NCBI RefSeq assembly: GCF_001434395.1
Contig: NZ_AZFS01000046.1
Coordinates: 265,215 to 329,214, forward strand
Length of the DNA stretch: 64,000 bases
Origin: Levilactobacillus hammesii DSM 16381
Lineage (GTDB): Bacteria > Bacillota > Bacilli > Lactobacillales > Lactobacillaceae
Direction of reading: 5' to 3'
The number at the start of each line of letters is the position of its first letter. Position 1 is the stretch's first letter. The notes below the pieces were generated by a model that made no database searches, had not been told where the DNA came from, and saw only the letters and a list, made by a program, of their open reading frames with translations. Position numbers and translations under genes: made by a program. Positions 32,995 to 40,960 of this stretch are shown piece after piece.

Positions 32995-34387
32995 TTATTG
33001 GGAACGTCGACATCTTCAAACTAAGGCCAGGGAGATTAAGTCTACTGAAGCCTACGAAAAGGCACTGCAACCAGAACTTAACGGTTTGTACCGTGAGTTA
33101 CATGCTGAGATGGAAAAGTGGTACACCAGATATGCCAATACCGAGGGTATCGACAAGGATGAAGCCAAGAAAACCATGACTGGTATCAACACCAAGCACT
33201 GGCAGCTCACTCTCAAGCAATTTGAAGAGCGTGCCAAGTCTGGTGGGTACCAAGACCAGTTAGACGCCGAGTATTTCCGCAGTCGGGTGGCTCGTCTACA
33301 GGACTTGGAACAACAGTTACGGCAGTTAACGCAGTCGTTTGCCAATCATCGTACCGAGGTTATGCGTGATGCATTAGCTGATCAGTATGATGACACCTAC
33401 ATGCGGACTACCTACAACATTCAAGCTCAGAAGGGTTCCTTTACCGCGAATTTCGCTCATTTTAACGAAGCACAACTATTGATAGCTGCTTCCCAACCAT
33501 GGGGGAAAGATGGTAAGGACTTCTCTAAGCGAATCTGGAAGAACTACCAACAAGAGCTTCCAAGCTACTTGATGGACACGGTGCTTCGTGGCACGGTGCT
33601 TGGCTGGAGCCCACAGAAGGTCACTCAGATGTTCTATGCTCGTTTTCAAGACGTTAAGCGAAATGATATTCATCGACTGGTCGTTTCTGAGATGGGACAC
33701 GTTGCTGAAGAAGCATCTTTTCAAAGCTACGAAGAGAACGAGATTGAGCAGTATGAGTACATGGCGACCCTCGAAAGCCATACCTGTGATATTTGCGGGC
33801 ACTTAGACGGTCAGATATTCAGAACAGATAAACGAATTGTGGGTATTAACTATCCGTTGATTCATGCTCGTTGTCGGTGTACGACAGCTCCCTACATCAA
33901 AGACTTACCTGATCTTACTGAACGTTGGTCGCGGGACCCTGAGACTGACAAGGGCAAGATGATCAAGGATGTTAAGTTCAACGAGTGGAAGCAGATGATA
34001 AACCAAGAACGAATTGGACGTAGCCTTCCCAGTCATGCGAACAGAGCTGCACAGAATAGTAAGGGATATCTATGGAACGAACCTAATGCTGAGCAGTATA
34101 ATAAACATGTAAGCGGAACTCCGGAGTTCATTAACTATGAAAAAGGACGTGGGACCCCGGTTAGTCAGTTAATACTGTCTATTGATGAGGCCGCCGAAGT
34201 TATTAATGTGTTTGGGCGTCAACATGAAGATGACGATGCAAATAAAATACTTTTTACAAGTGAGGATTATATTGGGCTGTGGGCGGATATTAATGGCGAC
34301 CTCTATCCCACTAAAAAGGGACGCATTTCTTATCGTAAAAGACGAGGAGCACATATTACACCTATGAAGCCAGATTACCTCAAATAA
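32981..34387 (+). CDS. Minor head protein (SPP1 gp7-like) with C-terminal Ntox50-like domain
   Basis: A 468-residue protein. Residues 1-335 are an SPP1 gp7-type head morphogenesis protein with the zinc-like knot ESHTCDICGHLDGQ and HARCRCTTAPY near 270-310. The last ~110 residues do not belong to gp7. They show KHVSGTPEF, a central DEAAEVINVFG helix, IGLWADINGDLYPTKKGR and end ISYRKRRGAHITPM, which follows the pattern of polymorphic toxin domain 50 (putative RNase). The domain may be injected or released on lysis, or be a structural variant. ATG 32981 or GTG 32972 start. Confidence 0.82.
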   Translation: MTKLSYWERRHLQTKAREIKSTEAYEKALQPELNGLYRELHAEMEKWYTRYANTEGIDKDEAKKTMTGINTKHWQLTLKQFEERAKSGGYQDQLDAEYFRSRVARLQDLEQQLRQLTQSFANHRTEVMRDALADQYDDTYMRTTYNIQAQKGSFTANFAHFNEAQLLIAASQPWGKDGKDFSKRIWKNYQQELPSYLMDTVLRGTVLGWSPQKVTQMFYARFQDVKRNDIHRLVVSEMGHVAEEASFQSYEENEIEQYEYMATLESHTCDICGHLDGQIFRTDKRIVGINYPLIHARCRCTTAPYIKDLPDLTERWSRDPETDKGKMIKDVKFNEWKQMINQERIGRSLPSHANRAAQNSKGYLWNEPNAEQYNKHVSGTPEFINYEKGRGTPVSQLILSIDEAAEVINVFGRQHEDDDANKILFTSEDYIGLWADINGDLYPTKKGRISYRKRRGAHITPMKPDYLK

Positions 34388-34403
34388 AAAGGAGAGACTT
34401 TGT

Positions 34404-34613
34404 ATGAACCCTAAAAAAATGAAGTTGCCTGAGATTATTGCGGCATTTCGGGCAAGACAAGTTCAGTTCAAATTAAAGGATGGAAGTATCAAGACTATCT
34501 TTGTAGAAGAAATTGAGAATGAGTTGGACGATCAACCTGAGCTTATCTTTATGGCTGACGTTCCTGAAAAAGACATTAAAATTTCAGATGTAGTCAGTGC
34601 TACAGCCGTCTAG
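34404..34613 (+). CDS. Small protein after the toxin-tailed head protein; candidate immunity gene
   Basis: A 69-residue acidic protein, KMKLPEIIAAFRARQVQFKL followed by an acidic region (EEIENELDDQPE). AAAGGAGA precedes ATG 34404, 16 bases after the gp7-like stop. No family recognised. Its position directly behind a toxin-like domain and its acidity make an immunity role possible; it could equally be an ordinary head accessory protein. Confidence 0.5.
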   Translation: MNPKKMKLPEIIAAFRARQVQFKLKDGSIKTIFVEEIENELDDQPELIFMADVPEKDIKISDVVSATAV

Positions 34614-34628
34614 TTGGGAGGTGCAGTT

Positions 34629-34958
34629 ATGGCTAAGGATGATTACTTTGTTATTATGTATCTGTTTTTGAAACGACTTTATGCTTTGCTGAAGAGTGGC
34701 AAAACCATTACTAATGACGAAATTGATGAATTTGGTCAGTCTTATAATCAAGACTACTGGGAGTATATTCTCATCAATTTAGCGAAGGAAGGCTATATTG
34801 AAGGTGCAGTTGAAGCTAAGACTCTTGGAGGCGGGAGCGTTGCTTACAAAGATGTGAAGATTACGCCTTCCGGTATTGAGTATTTGTTCAGTAACTCTAT
34901 GATGGAACGAGTTAAGAATACACTAAAAGATATTAAGGGGATTGTCCCCGGATTCTAG
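34629..34958 (+). CDS. YjcQ-family protein
   Basis: A 109-residue protein with an N-terminal winged-helix-like region (DDYFVIMYLFLKRLYALLK) and the typical KITPSGIEYLFSNSMMERVK segment of YjcQ phage proteins. Function unknown; winged-helix folds suggest DNA binding. GGGAGG lies seven bases before ATG 34629. Confidence 0.7.
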   Translation: MAKDDYFVIMYLFLKRLYALLKSGKTITNDEIDEFGQSYNQDYWEYILINLAKEGYIEGAVEAKTLGGGSVAYKDVKITPSGIEYLFSNSMMERVKNTLKDIKGIVPGF

Positions 34959-34990
34959 CACCCGGCGAACACGTTGAGTGCTATTTTTAT
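34953..34990 (+). terminator. Weak terminator between YjcQ-like and scaffold genes
   Basis: TAGCAC and GTGCTA arms followed by TTTTTAT, inside a 125-base gap that holds no gene. Confidence 0.5.
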
Positions 34991-35084
34991 ACTCTGATTG
35001 TCCCCAGCATGACGTAAAACTGCTTTTTGTTTTGCCTCAATTCGTGGTCGCTCCACGTAAATCTAGCGAGAGAGGATGTTTGAA

Positions 35085-35624
35085 ATGAAACGAGAATTTT
35101 TAAAAGGTTTGGAATTGTCAGAAGAACAGATCAACGCAATCATGGCCGAGCATGGCAAGGATGTGGAGACTTCAAAGTCGCAGCTTACTGAGTTGCAGAC
35201 AGAGAACGAGAGTCTCCACACTCAGATTGCTGATCGTGATAAGGACATCAAGGCACTTAAGAAGGACGCTGGCGATAACGAGGGCCTTTCCAAGCAGTTG
35301 ACTGACCTTCAGGACAAATACAAGACTGACACGGAAAACTTGACCAATCAACTGAGTCAAACCAAGTTGAACGGTGCGCTGACTACGGCACTGACGGGTG
35401 CCAAGGTTCGTAACCCTAAGGCTGTGGAAGGCCTACTGGATATGGATAAGGTCAAGCTTACTGATGAAGGCAAGCTGGAAGGCTTAGATGACCAGCTTAG
35501 TGCGCTCCGAAAGTCAGATGGGTATTTGTTTGACGAAGGCTCCAAGGGTGGCTATGAGCCCGCTGGTGGCAATGGTTCCGACGATAACAACCAAGTTCAA
35601 GCTTTAGTCGATGCATTTAAATAA
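35085..35624 (+). CDS. Scaffold protein (phage GP20 type)
   Basis: A 179-residue, highly charged coiled-coil protein (about residues 25-95, SQLTELQTENESLHTQIADR) with a C-terminal region GAKVRNPKAVEGLLDMDKVK typical of Gram-positive phage GP20/DUF4355 scaffolds. It guides capsid assembly and is removed afterwards. AGAGG at 35070-35074 favours ATG 35085 over ATG 35076. Confidence 0.88.
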   Translation: MKREFLKGLELSEEQINAIMAEHGKDVETSKSQLTELQTENESLHTQIADRDKDIKALKKDAGDNEGLSKQLTDLQDKYKTDTENLTNQLSQTKLNGALTTALTGAKVRNPKAVEGLLDMDKVKLTDEGKLEGLDDQLSALRKSDGYLFDEGSKGGYEPAGGNGSDDNNQVQALVDAFK

Positions 35625-35643
35625 TAGGAAGAAGGAATAATTT

Positions 35644-36561
35644 ATGGCAACAGTTAATTACGCTGAAGCTTATCAACAAGCTATTCAGCAAGCATTTTAT
35701 GATGGACACTTATTCTCAGTAGACTTATGGAACTCTCCGTCTAACAGCGTCATCAAGTTCGATGGTGCCAAGCATATCAAGGTCCCACGTCTGACAATTG
35801 ATGAGGGTCGACGAGACCGTGCACGGCGTACAATTACGCAACCAAATGCAAACTACTCTAACGATTGGGATCCATATGAATTGAAGAACGAACGGTACTG
35901 GAGCACGCTGGTTGACCCATCCGATGTGGATGAATCCAACATGGTCATCTCCATCGCTAACATCACCAAGCAATTCAACCTTGACGAAAAGATGCCAGAA
36001 ATGGACCGTCAAATGTTTAGTAAATTGTATCAAGAAAAGGCGGCAGCAGCTGATGGTGGGCTTCATACTGACACTCTGGATGAGAAGAATATCCTGACTG
36101 CCTTTGATGAAATGATGGTTAACTTCGATGAAGCACGGATTCCGCAACAGAACCGAGTACTGTATCTGACGCCTAAGAACAACGCTATCCTGAAGCGTGC
36201 TGAAGCTATGAACCGGGAACTGAACCTGAAGGATCCTAACAACGTTCAACGGACGGTCTACAGTCTTGATGACGTGACGATTGTGGTTGTGCCATCTGAC
36301 TTAATGCAAACGGCTTTCGACTTTACTGTAGGTTCTAAGGCTGTGGATGAAGCTAAGCAAATCGAAATGTTCTTAATCTACAATGGTGTTCAGATTGCGC
36401 CACAGAAGTACAGCTTCGTTGGCTTCGATGCACCTAGTGCTGCCAACTCTGGCAACTACCTGTACTACGAACAATCCTACGATGATGTTCTGTTACTGAA
36501 AACGAAGACAAAGGGTATCGAATTTGTGACTTCCGATAAGGCTGCGTCCCCAAAAGCGTAG
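35644..36561 (+). CDS. Major capsid protein
   Basis: A 305-residue capsid protein starting ATVNYAEAYQQAIQQAFYDG and ending KAASPKA. It has the features of N4-gp56/HK97-fold capsid proteins of Gram-positive phages: the NERYWSTLVDPSDVDESN strand and a C-terminal ELLIYNGVQ-like strand. A heptamer CCCAAAA just before the stop, in the right phase, allows a -1 frameshift to a longer form (next entry). AGGAAG precedes ATG 35644. Placement between scaffold and connector genes is standard. Confidence 0.92.
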   Translation: MATVNYAEAYQQAIQQAFYDGHLFSVDLWNSPSNSVIKFDGAKHIKVPRLTIDEGRRDRARRTITQPNANYSNDWDPYELKNERYWSTLVDPSDVDESNMVISIANITKQFNLDEKMPEMDRQMFSKLYQEKAAAADGGLHTDTLDEKNILTAFDEMMVNFDEARIPQQNRVLYLTPKNNAILKRAEAMNRELNLKDPNNVQRTVYSLDDVTIVVVPSDLMQTAFDFTVGSKAVDEAKQIEMFLIYNGVQIAPQKYSFVGFDAPSAANSGNYLYYEQSYDDVLLLKTKTKGIEFVTSDKAASPKA

Positions 36562-36686
36562 CCCCCGACAAGCCAACTAGTGCCAGTACGGTAGCGGATA
36601 TCACTGCCTGGCTAGATGCCAATGAAATCGGTCATGACGGGGTAACCTTGAAGGCTGACTTGTTAGCGTTGGTACCGGCTGACTAA
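36549..36686 (+). CDS. -1 frameshift extension of the capsid protein with LEM/HeH-like domain
   Basis: CCCAAAA at 36549-36555 is an X-XXY-YYZ slippery heptamer in the capsid frame, two codons before its stop. In the -1 frame reading continues 43 codons to TAA 36684-36686. The extension contains SASTVADITAWLDANEIG then LKADLLALV, a helix-extended-loop-helix (LEM-like) pattern found at phage protein ends. The fused product would have 347 residues. A stem CTAG..CCAG / CTGG-CTAG at 36577-36615 may stimulate slippage. Lactobacillus phage A2 makes two capsid forms in the same way. Confidence 0.72.
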   Translation, partial: PKSVAPDKPTSASTVADITAWLDANEIGHDGVTLKADLLALVPAD

Positions 36687-36700
36687 AAGGGGGGATCTAC

Positions 36701-37090
36701 ATGGATAAGCATCCACGGAGAGACGAGTTGCTGAAGCAATTGAGGCTGTTGAATCCTGATGATGGGAGCAATCCTAGCTATCAGGTCATGTTGGAGTGTG
36801 CTTTGGATAAAGTGGTGCAGGACGTGGCTAACTACACTCATTTGGCCATTTTGGAGCTACCTGAGGAGCTTGACACAGTTCTGGTGAGCTTGTGCCAACA
36901 GTTTCTAGCTACTCGTCAACTGCTCACTCCAGTAGCCGACCGAGATGGAGACGTTAAGACACTCAGTGAGGGTGACACGTCTGTAACCTTTAAGTCGATT
37001 GGTGAGGTGTACGCAGAGTTGCAGTCGGTGAACTCACTGACTGATAACTACACCGCTCAGCTGAACTCATTTCGGGTGGTGAAACGATGA
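36701..37090 (+). CDS. Head-tail connector protein (gp15-like)
   Basis: A 129-residue mostly helical protein. ALDKVVQDVANYTHLAILELPEELDTVL and the later GDTSVTFKSIGEV are typical of SPP1 gp15/HK97 gp6-type adaptor proteins, which form the ring under the portal. AAGGGGGGA precedes ATG 36701. Overlaps the next gene by four bases. Confidence 0.82.
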   Translation: MDKHPRRDELLKQLRLLNPDDGSNPSYQVMLECALDKVVQDVANYTHLAILELPEELDTVLVSLCQQFLATRQLLTPVADRDGDVKTLSEGDTSVTFKSIGEVYAELQSVNSLTDNYTAQLNSFRVVKR

Positions 37091-37467
37091 AAGCATCATT
37101 TAAGCAAATGGGTAATCAACTTACTAAGCTGTGGTTTGACCGGGTGACCATCACCGGCGTTAAAACGGTCAAGGACGGTGCCTTTACCGACACCGTTCCA
37201 GTTGTGATTGTCGAAAACGAACCCGCTAAAGTGATTATGAAAGGTCAAAAAGCTAGTAAGCAGACGTTTTTCGGGACTGACGCTTACGATGCCAAATTAC
37301 TCATCCGCAATGGCATTAAAATCCCTGCTGGTGCCGAAGTAGACGTGACAGATGTAAATGGTCAGGTCACTCATTACAAGCGTGCCAGCAAAGGATATGC
37401 CGGGTATGTGAGCCACCAAGAAGTAGCGATGGTTCGTGATGAGAAAGCTACTGAGGAGGTGGAGTAG
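37087..37467 (+). CDS. Head closure protein
   Basis: A 126-residue beta-rich protein, second in the connector set. It has RVTITGVKTVKDGAF and a VDVTDVNGQVTHYKRAS strand pair and fits the size of stopper proteins (SPP1 gp16 position). ATG 37087 overlaps the preceding stop. The assignment rests mainly on position. Confidence 0.7.
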   Translation: MKASFKQMGNQLTKLWFDRVTITGVKTVKDGAFTDTVPVVIVENEPAKVIMKGQKASKQTFFGTDAYDAKLLIRNGIKIPAGAEVDVTDVNGQVTHYKRASKGYAGYVSHQEVAMVRDEKATEEVE

Positions 37468-37872
37468 ATGGCTGCTTATGAAATTGACGATGAGGAATTT
37501 CAAGCCTGGGCCAAACGTGTGGACGAAAAGATTGCTACCGATGCAGTGAAGCTTGGTATTGAGCGTTCTGCCCGACGAATTAAAGCTCAATCTATGAGAG
37601 AGGTTAAGGCTCGGACCATAGTAGACACTGGGCACCTCCGGCGAACTTGGCACGTTTCTGGGCCATTTATTGGTGGTACCGTAATTTCATTGGAGTTATA
37701 CAACAACACTGAGTATGCCCCATTTGTCGAAAATGGACATCGTACCCGAGGAGGCAGTGGATGGGTTGAAGGTAGATTTATGCTGAGAGACACTATTGAG
37801 GTGCTTGAGGCCCAGCTACCAAGTTTGATTTCACCGTCACTCCGAACGACTTTGAAGGGACTGTTAGATTAA
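37468..37872 (+). CDS. HK97 gp10-like tail component
   Basis: A 134-residue protein with the gp10 pattern: MREVKARTIVDTGHLRRTW, then YNNTEYAPFVENGHRTRGG. Such proteins join head and tail. GAGGTGG precedes ATG 37468, which directly follows the previous stop. Confidence 0.88.
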   Translation: MAAYEIDDEEFQAWAKRVDEKIATDAVKLGIERSARRIKAQSMREVKARTIVDTGHLRRTWHVSGPFIGGTVISLELYNNTEYAPFVENGHRTRGGSGWVEGRFMLRDTIEVLEAQLPSLISPSLRTTLKGLLD

Positions 37873-38286
37873 GTGAATATTGTTGATCGTATTGGGCAAC
37901 TCCTAGCAATTATAGCGCCGGGGCTGCCTGTTTATCGTGAGAACCAGAAAGGCGGTTTTAAGGAACCGTCTTTTTATGTGCCGGCGATTGGGAGTCGGGG
38001 TCAACCAGAACTATTCGGCCGACAGAAACGAACTCATGGGTATCAGGTGGTCTACTTTCCAGACCCGAAGAAACCGAATGCGGATATGGAAGTGATGGAA
38101 CAGTTGCTGCTGGACCAATTCCTGACTCTTCCAGGGTTCGCCCACATTCGCGATCGTAACTTTGGCCGGATAGATGGGACTCTGACACTTGATTTTAATA
38201 TCGTGCTCTGGGTCCAACCTGTGGATGACGCAGTGAAACTCAAGAACATGGAATATCATGGGGTGATTGCAAATGGGAGTAAGTAA
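37873..38286 (+). CDS. Tail terminator/completion protein
   Basis: A 137-residue protein with YRENQKGGFKEPSFYVPAI and RNFGRIDGTLTLDFNIVLWV, the pattern of tail terminator proteins of contractile Gram-positive phages. It probably caps the tail tube at the head end. GTG 37873 starts directly after the previous stop. Its end overlaps the next small gene. Confidence 0.75.
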   Translation: MNIVDRIGQLLAIIAPGLPVYRENQKGGFKEPSFYVPAIGSRGQPELFGRQKRTHGYQVVYFPDPKKPNADMEVMEQLLLDQFLTLPGFAHIRDRNFGRIDGTLTLDFNIVLWVQPVDDAVKLKNMEYHGVIANGSK

Positions 38287-38428
38287 ATTTAATAAGTCTG
38301 CCTTGGCTTCTAGTAAGGGATTCACGCCGATTGAGCGGGATATCCTTACTATCAAGCTTGCAGATAACAAAAAGTATTCTATCACTGAGGCTAAGAAAAT
38401 TATCAAGCAAACTAAAGGGGGTATTTAA
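38273..38428 (+). CDS. 51-residue phage protein before sheath gene
   Basis: A small basic protein (FNKSALASSKGFTPIERDIL, then KKYSITEAKKIIKQT). ATG 38273 lies inside the preceding gene and its stop is two bases before the sheath start; AAAGGGGGT for the sheath lies within it. A small gene at this place is usual in PBSX-like tails (XkdJ position). Function unknown. Confidence 0.6.
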   Translation: MGVSKFNKSALASSKGFTPIERDILTIKLADNKKYSITEAKKIIKQTKGGI

Positions 38429-38430
38429 CT

Positions 38431-39807
38431 ATGGCAGGTGGAACATGGACTACGCAAAACAAACGGCGCCCAGGGGCCTACATCAATACGAAAGGTGTTG
38501 CTCAGGCTAAGCCAGATACAACTCTGGGGCGTACGCTCTTTATTAACTCTGAAACGCTGAACTGGGGCGCTAATGGCGTCACTGAATTAGATGCAGGAAC
38601 TGACTTTAAGGCGGTCTTAGGAACTAGCTTAGATAAGTTGGTGGCGTTAAAGGAAACGATGAAGGGGGCACTTACGGTGCTCTTTTTAAATACCAACGAT
38701 GGTGAAAAAGCGAAGGTCACAGATGCGATGCTGCCTTGGGACTTCACAGCCAAGTATGCTGGGACTAAGGGGAATGACCTGACTATTTCTATTGAGAAGG
38801 ACCCAGCGGATGAAACACTTGTTACAATCAATACCCTATTTGGTACCGAAGTTGTTAACCAGCAATCACTTCGAACTACTAACGCGAGTGGCCTGGAATC
38901 CAACACCTATGTGGATGTGGTGTTCACAGGCGACACCGTGTCCGGTGAAGATGGTGCTGGCAAGTCTAAACTCGAAGCTTTGTCAGCTTCCACAACTTAC
39001 CCTCTATCTGGTGGGACGACCAAGCCAACCGATGTGACAGACGTTTTGAATGACGTTATGGGCACTGAGAACTATAACGTCGTGACTACCGCCGGTTTTG
39101 CTGTGGATAACGATATTCACGCACTGGTGACGGCTGCTACCAAACGTCTTCGCGAAGATGAAGGTTACAAGATTCGGGAAGTTGTACCAGGGCAAGAAGG
39201 TGGCACTAAGTACGACTACGAAGGTGTGTCGGTGGTAAACAACGGTGTTGAACTTACCGACGGCACTATCCTGACCACTACCCAAGCAGCAGGTTGGTTT
39301 GCTGGTGCTTCTTCAGCAGCTGATGAGACTACATCGTTGACCTACACAACCTACCCGGATGCTGTGGCGGCCTCTCCTAAGCGGACTAATGAGCAGACCA
39401 TTAACATCCTGAATGCGGGTCAAATTGTCTTTACGACTCGTCGTGATGGGACTGTGGTAGTTGAACAGGACATCAACTCATTGTTGACGGTCACTGACGA
39501 CAAGCCAGCTAGTTTCCAAAAGAATCGGACGATGCGGACTCTGGACACTATCGCTTTAAATACTACTGAAGCCTTTGAATCTAACTTTATTGGTAAGGTA
39601 AGCAATGACTCAACCGGCCGTAGCTTGTTTAAGGCAGATCGGGCAACCTATTTGCAAGGGTTAGCGAATAGTCGAGCAATTGATGGCTTTGATCCTGCTG
39701 ATATTATGGTCGATCCAGGAAATGACAAGGATTCCGTTCTGGTGACTCTTGCGATTACGCCAGTTGATTCAATGGAAAAGCTCTACATGACTGTCACTGT
39801 AGGTTAA
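38431..39807 (+). CDS. Contractile tail sheath protein (XkdK-like)
   Basis: A 458-residue sheath protein. It opens GGTWTTQNKRRPGAYINTK, shows the sheath pattern AKYAGTKGNDLTISIEKD and ends with the conserved C-terminal domain (NSLLTV, then RTLDTIALNTTEAFESNFIGK). The sheath contracts to drive the tube through the cell envelope, so this is a myovirus. AAGGGGGT lies ten bases before ATG 38431. Confidence 0.95.
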   Translation: MAGGTWTTQNKRRPGAYINTKGVAQAKPDTTLGRTLFINSETLNWGANGVTELDAGTDFKAVLGTSLDKLVALKETMKGALTVLFLNTNDGEKAKVTDAMLPWDFTAKYAGTKGNDLTISIEKDPADETLVTINTLFGTEVVNQQSLRTTNASGLESNTYVDVVFTGDTVSGEDGAGKSKLEALSASTTYPLSGGTTKPTDVTDVLNDVMGTENYNVVTTAGFAVDNDIHALVTAATKRLREDEGYKIREVVPGQEGGTKYDYEGVSVVNNGVELTDGTILTTTQAAGWFAGASSAADETTSLTYTTYPDAVAASPKRTNEQTINILNAGQIVFTTRRDGTVVVEQDINSLLTVTDDKPASFQKNRTMRTLDTIALNTTEAFESNFIGKVSNDSTGRSLFKADRATYLQGLANSRAIDGFDPADIMVDPGNDKDSVLVTLAITPVDSMEKLYMTVTVG

Positions 39808-39824
39808 GAAAGGGGAGATACTAG

Positions 39825-40310
39825 ATGGACGAAACAACGTCAACGATTGGTCAGTTTTTAAATGGCCGGGACACTATTAGCACGAAAGACGCCAAAATTT
39901 TTATTAAGATGAACGGCAAGGTTTGGCCAATGATTGAATGTGACAAGTTCTCAGCCAAACTAGAAAAGAACAAGGAAGATGTTCAAACCCTAGGCTCTCG
40001 CTGGAAACATAAGAAGGTCACCTCAGTCGAAGGAACAGGAACTTTGGGTGGCTACGTTATCAGCTCTAATTGGTTGAAGTACGCTTTGCCATATATTCAA
40101 GGTGGGAAAGACTTGTACTTTGAGGCCGTCATGAAGATTGAAGATCCAACGTCTCAGGCTGGCTCACAAACGGTTCAGTTGGGGAGCGTTAACCTCGATG
40201 ACATTCCAATCGCGGACTTTGAAGCTGACGATGGTGTTATGGAGTTTGAATCGGACTTTACTTTTGAAGAGATTCAATTATTAGAAGCATTCACTGGTTT
40301 TGAAGAATAA
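39825..40310 (+). CDS. Tail tube protein (XkdM-like)
   Basis: A 161-residue tube protein with GRDTISTKDAKIFIKMNGKV and LGSRWKHKKVTSVEGTGTL, standard for the XkdM family. It forms the inner tube under the sheath. AAGGGGAGA precedes ATG 39825. Confidence 0.95.
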   Translation: MDETTSTIGQFLNGRDTISTKDAKIFIKMNGKVWPMIECDKFSAKLEKNKEDVQTLGSRWKHKKVTSVEGTGTLGGYVISSNWLKYALPYIQGGKDLYFEAVMKIEDPTSQAGSQTVQLGSVNLDDIPIADFEADDGVMEFESDFTFEEIQLLEAFTGFEE

Positions 40311-40330
40311 ACAATAAGGAGGCCATAACT

Positions 40331-40738
40331 ATGGCAGAGCAAGTATCAATCAAGGATTTCTTACGTAAACGACAGATGGCGGAAAAGGAAGTTAAATTTA
40401 AGGGGTTCTCCGTCCCCTTTGTGATTCGAGAAATTTCAAACGGGGAGAATGAAAAGTTACAGAAGTCCGCGACTAAGACAACTAAGAATCGTGCCGGACA
40501 AGTTATGCAAAACCTGGATCAGGATAAGTACGCGAAGGACTTGCTGCTCACTTCGGTTGTTCAGCCTGACCTGAACACGCAAGAACTTCAAGAATTTTAT
40601 GGTACCTTGGCAGACCCTTATGGAACCTTGAAAAAGATGTTATCTATTGGCGAGTTCACTGCCTTGGTCCAGGAGGTTAATAAGCTTTCTGGTGTGGAAG
40701 AAGCATTGGACGATAAGGTTGAAGATGCAAAAAAATAA
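40331..40738 (+). CDS. Tail assembly chaperone, short form (XkdN-like)
   Basis: A 135-residue protein with KEVKFKGFSVPFVIREISNG, the start of XkdN-type chaperones that protect the tape measure. It ends in DAKK at a run of seven A residues (40729-40735), a classical A-AAA-AAA slippery site. AAGGAGG precedes ATG 40331. Confidence 0.9.
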   Translation: MAEQVSIKDFLRKRQMAEKEVKFKGFSVPFVIREISNGENEKLQKSATKTTKNRAGQVMQNLDQDKYAKDLLLTSVVQPDLNTQELQEFYGTLADPYGTLKKMLSIGEFTALVQEVNKLSGVEEALDDKVEDAKK

Positions 40739-40926
40739 TCAAGTCCGGTAAAGGCAACGACCTATGGTATTACCATTATGCAATGTTTGAGTTCGGTTGG
40801 CTTCCAGAGCAATGGGCTAATCTAAATATTGATGAAAAGGCGTTGGTTATTGCTGGAATTGACAACCGTATTGCGGCTGAGGATAAACAACAAAAGGAAA
40901 TGGAACGTAAGGCCAGGTCAAAGTGA
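40735..40926 (+). CDS. -1 frameshift extension of the tail chaperone
   Basis: After a -1 slip on the seven A residues, reading goes on for 63 codons (IIKSGKGNDLWYYHYAMFEF and onward) to TGA 40924-40926, giving a 198-residue long form. A ratio of short to long chaperone made by frameshifting, as for lambda gpG/gpGT, is a conserved feature of tailed phages. This frame has no start codon with a binding site. Confidence 0.82.
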   Translation: MIKSGKGNDLWYYHYAMFEFGWLPEQWANLNIDEKALVIAGIDNRIAAEDKQQKEMERKARSK

Positions 40927-40960
40927 TCTGGCCTATTTTGATAGAAAGGAGGGGAAATAA

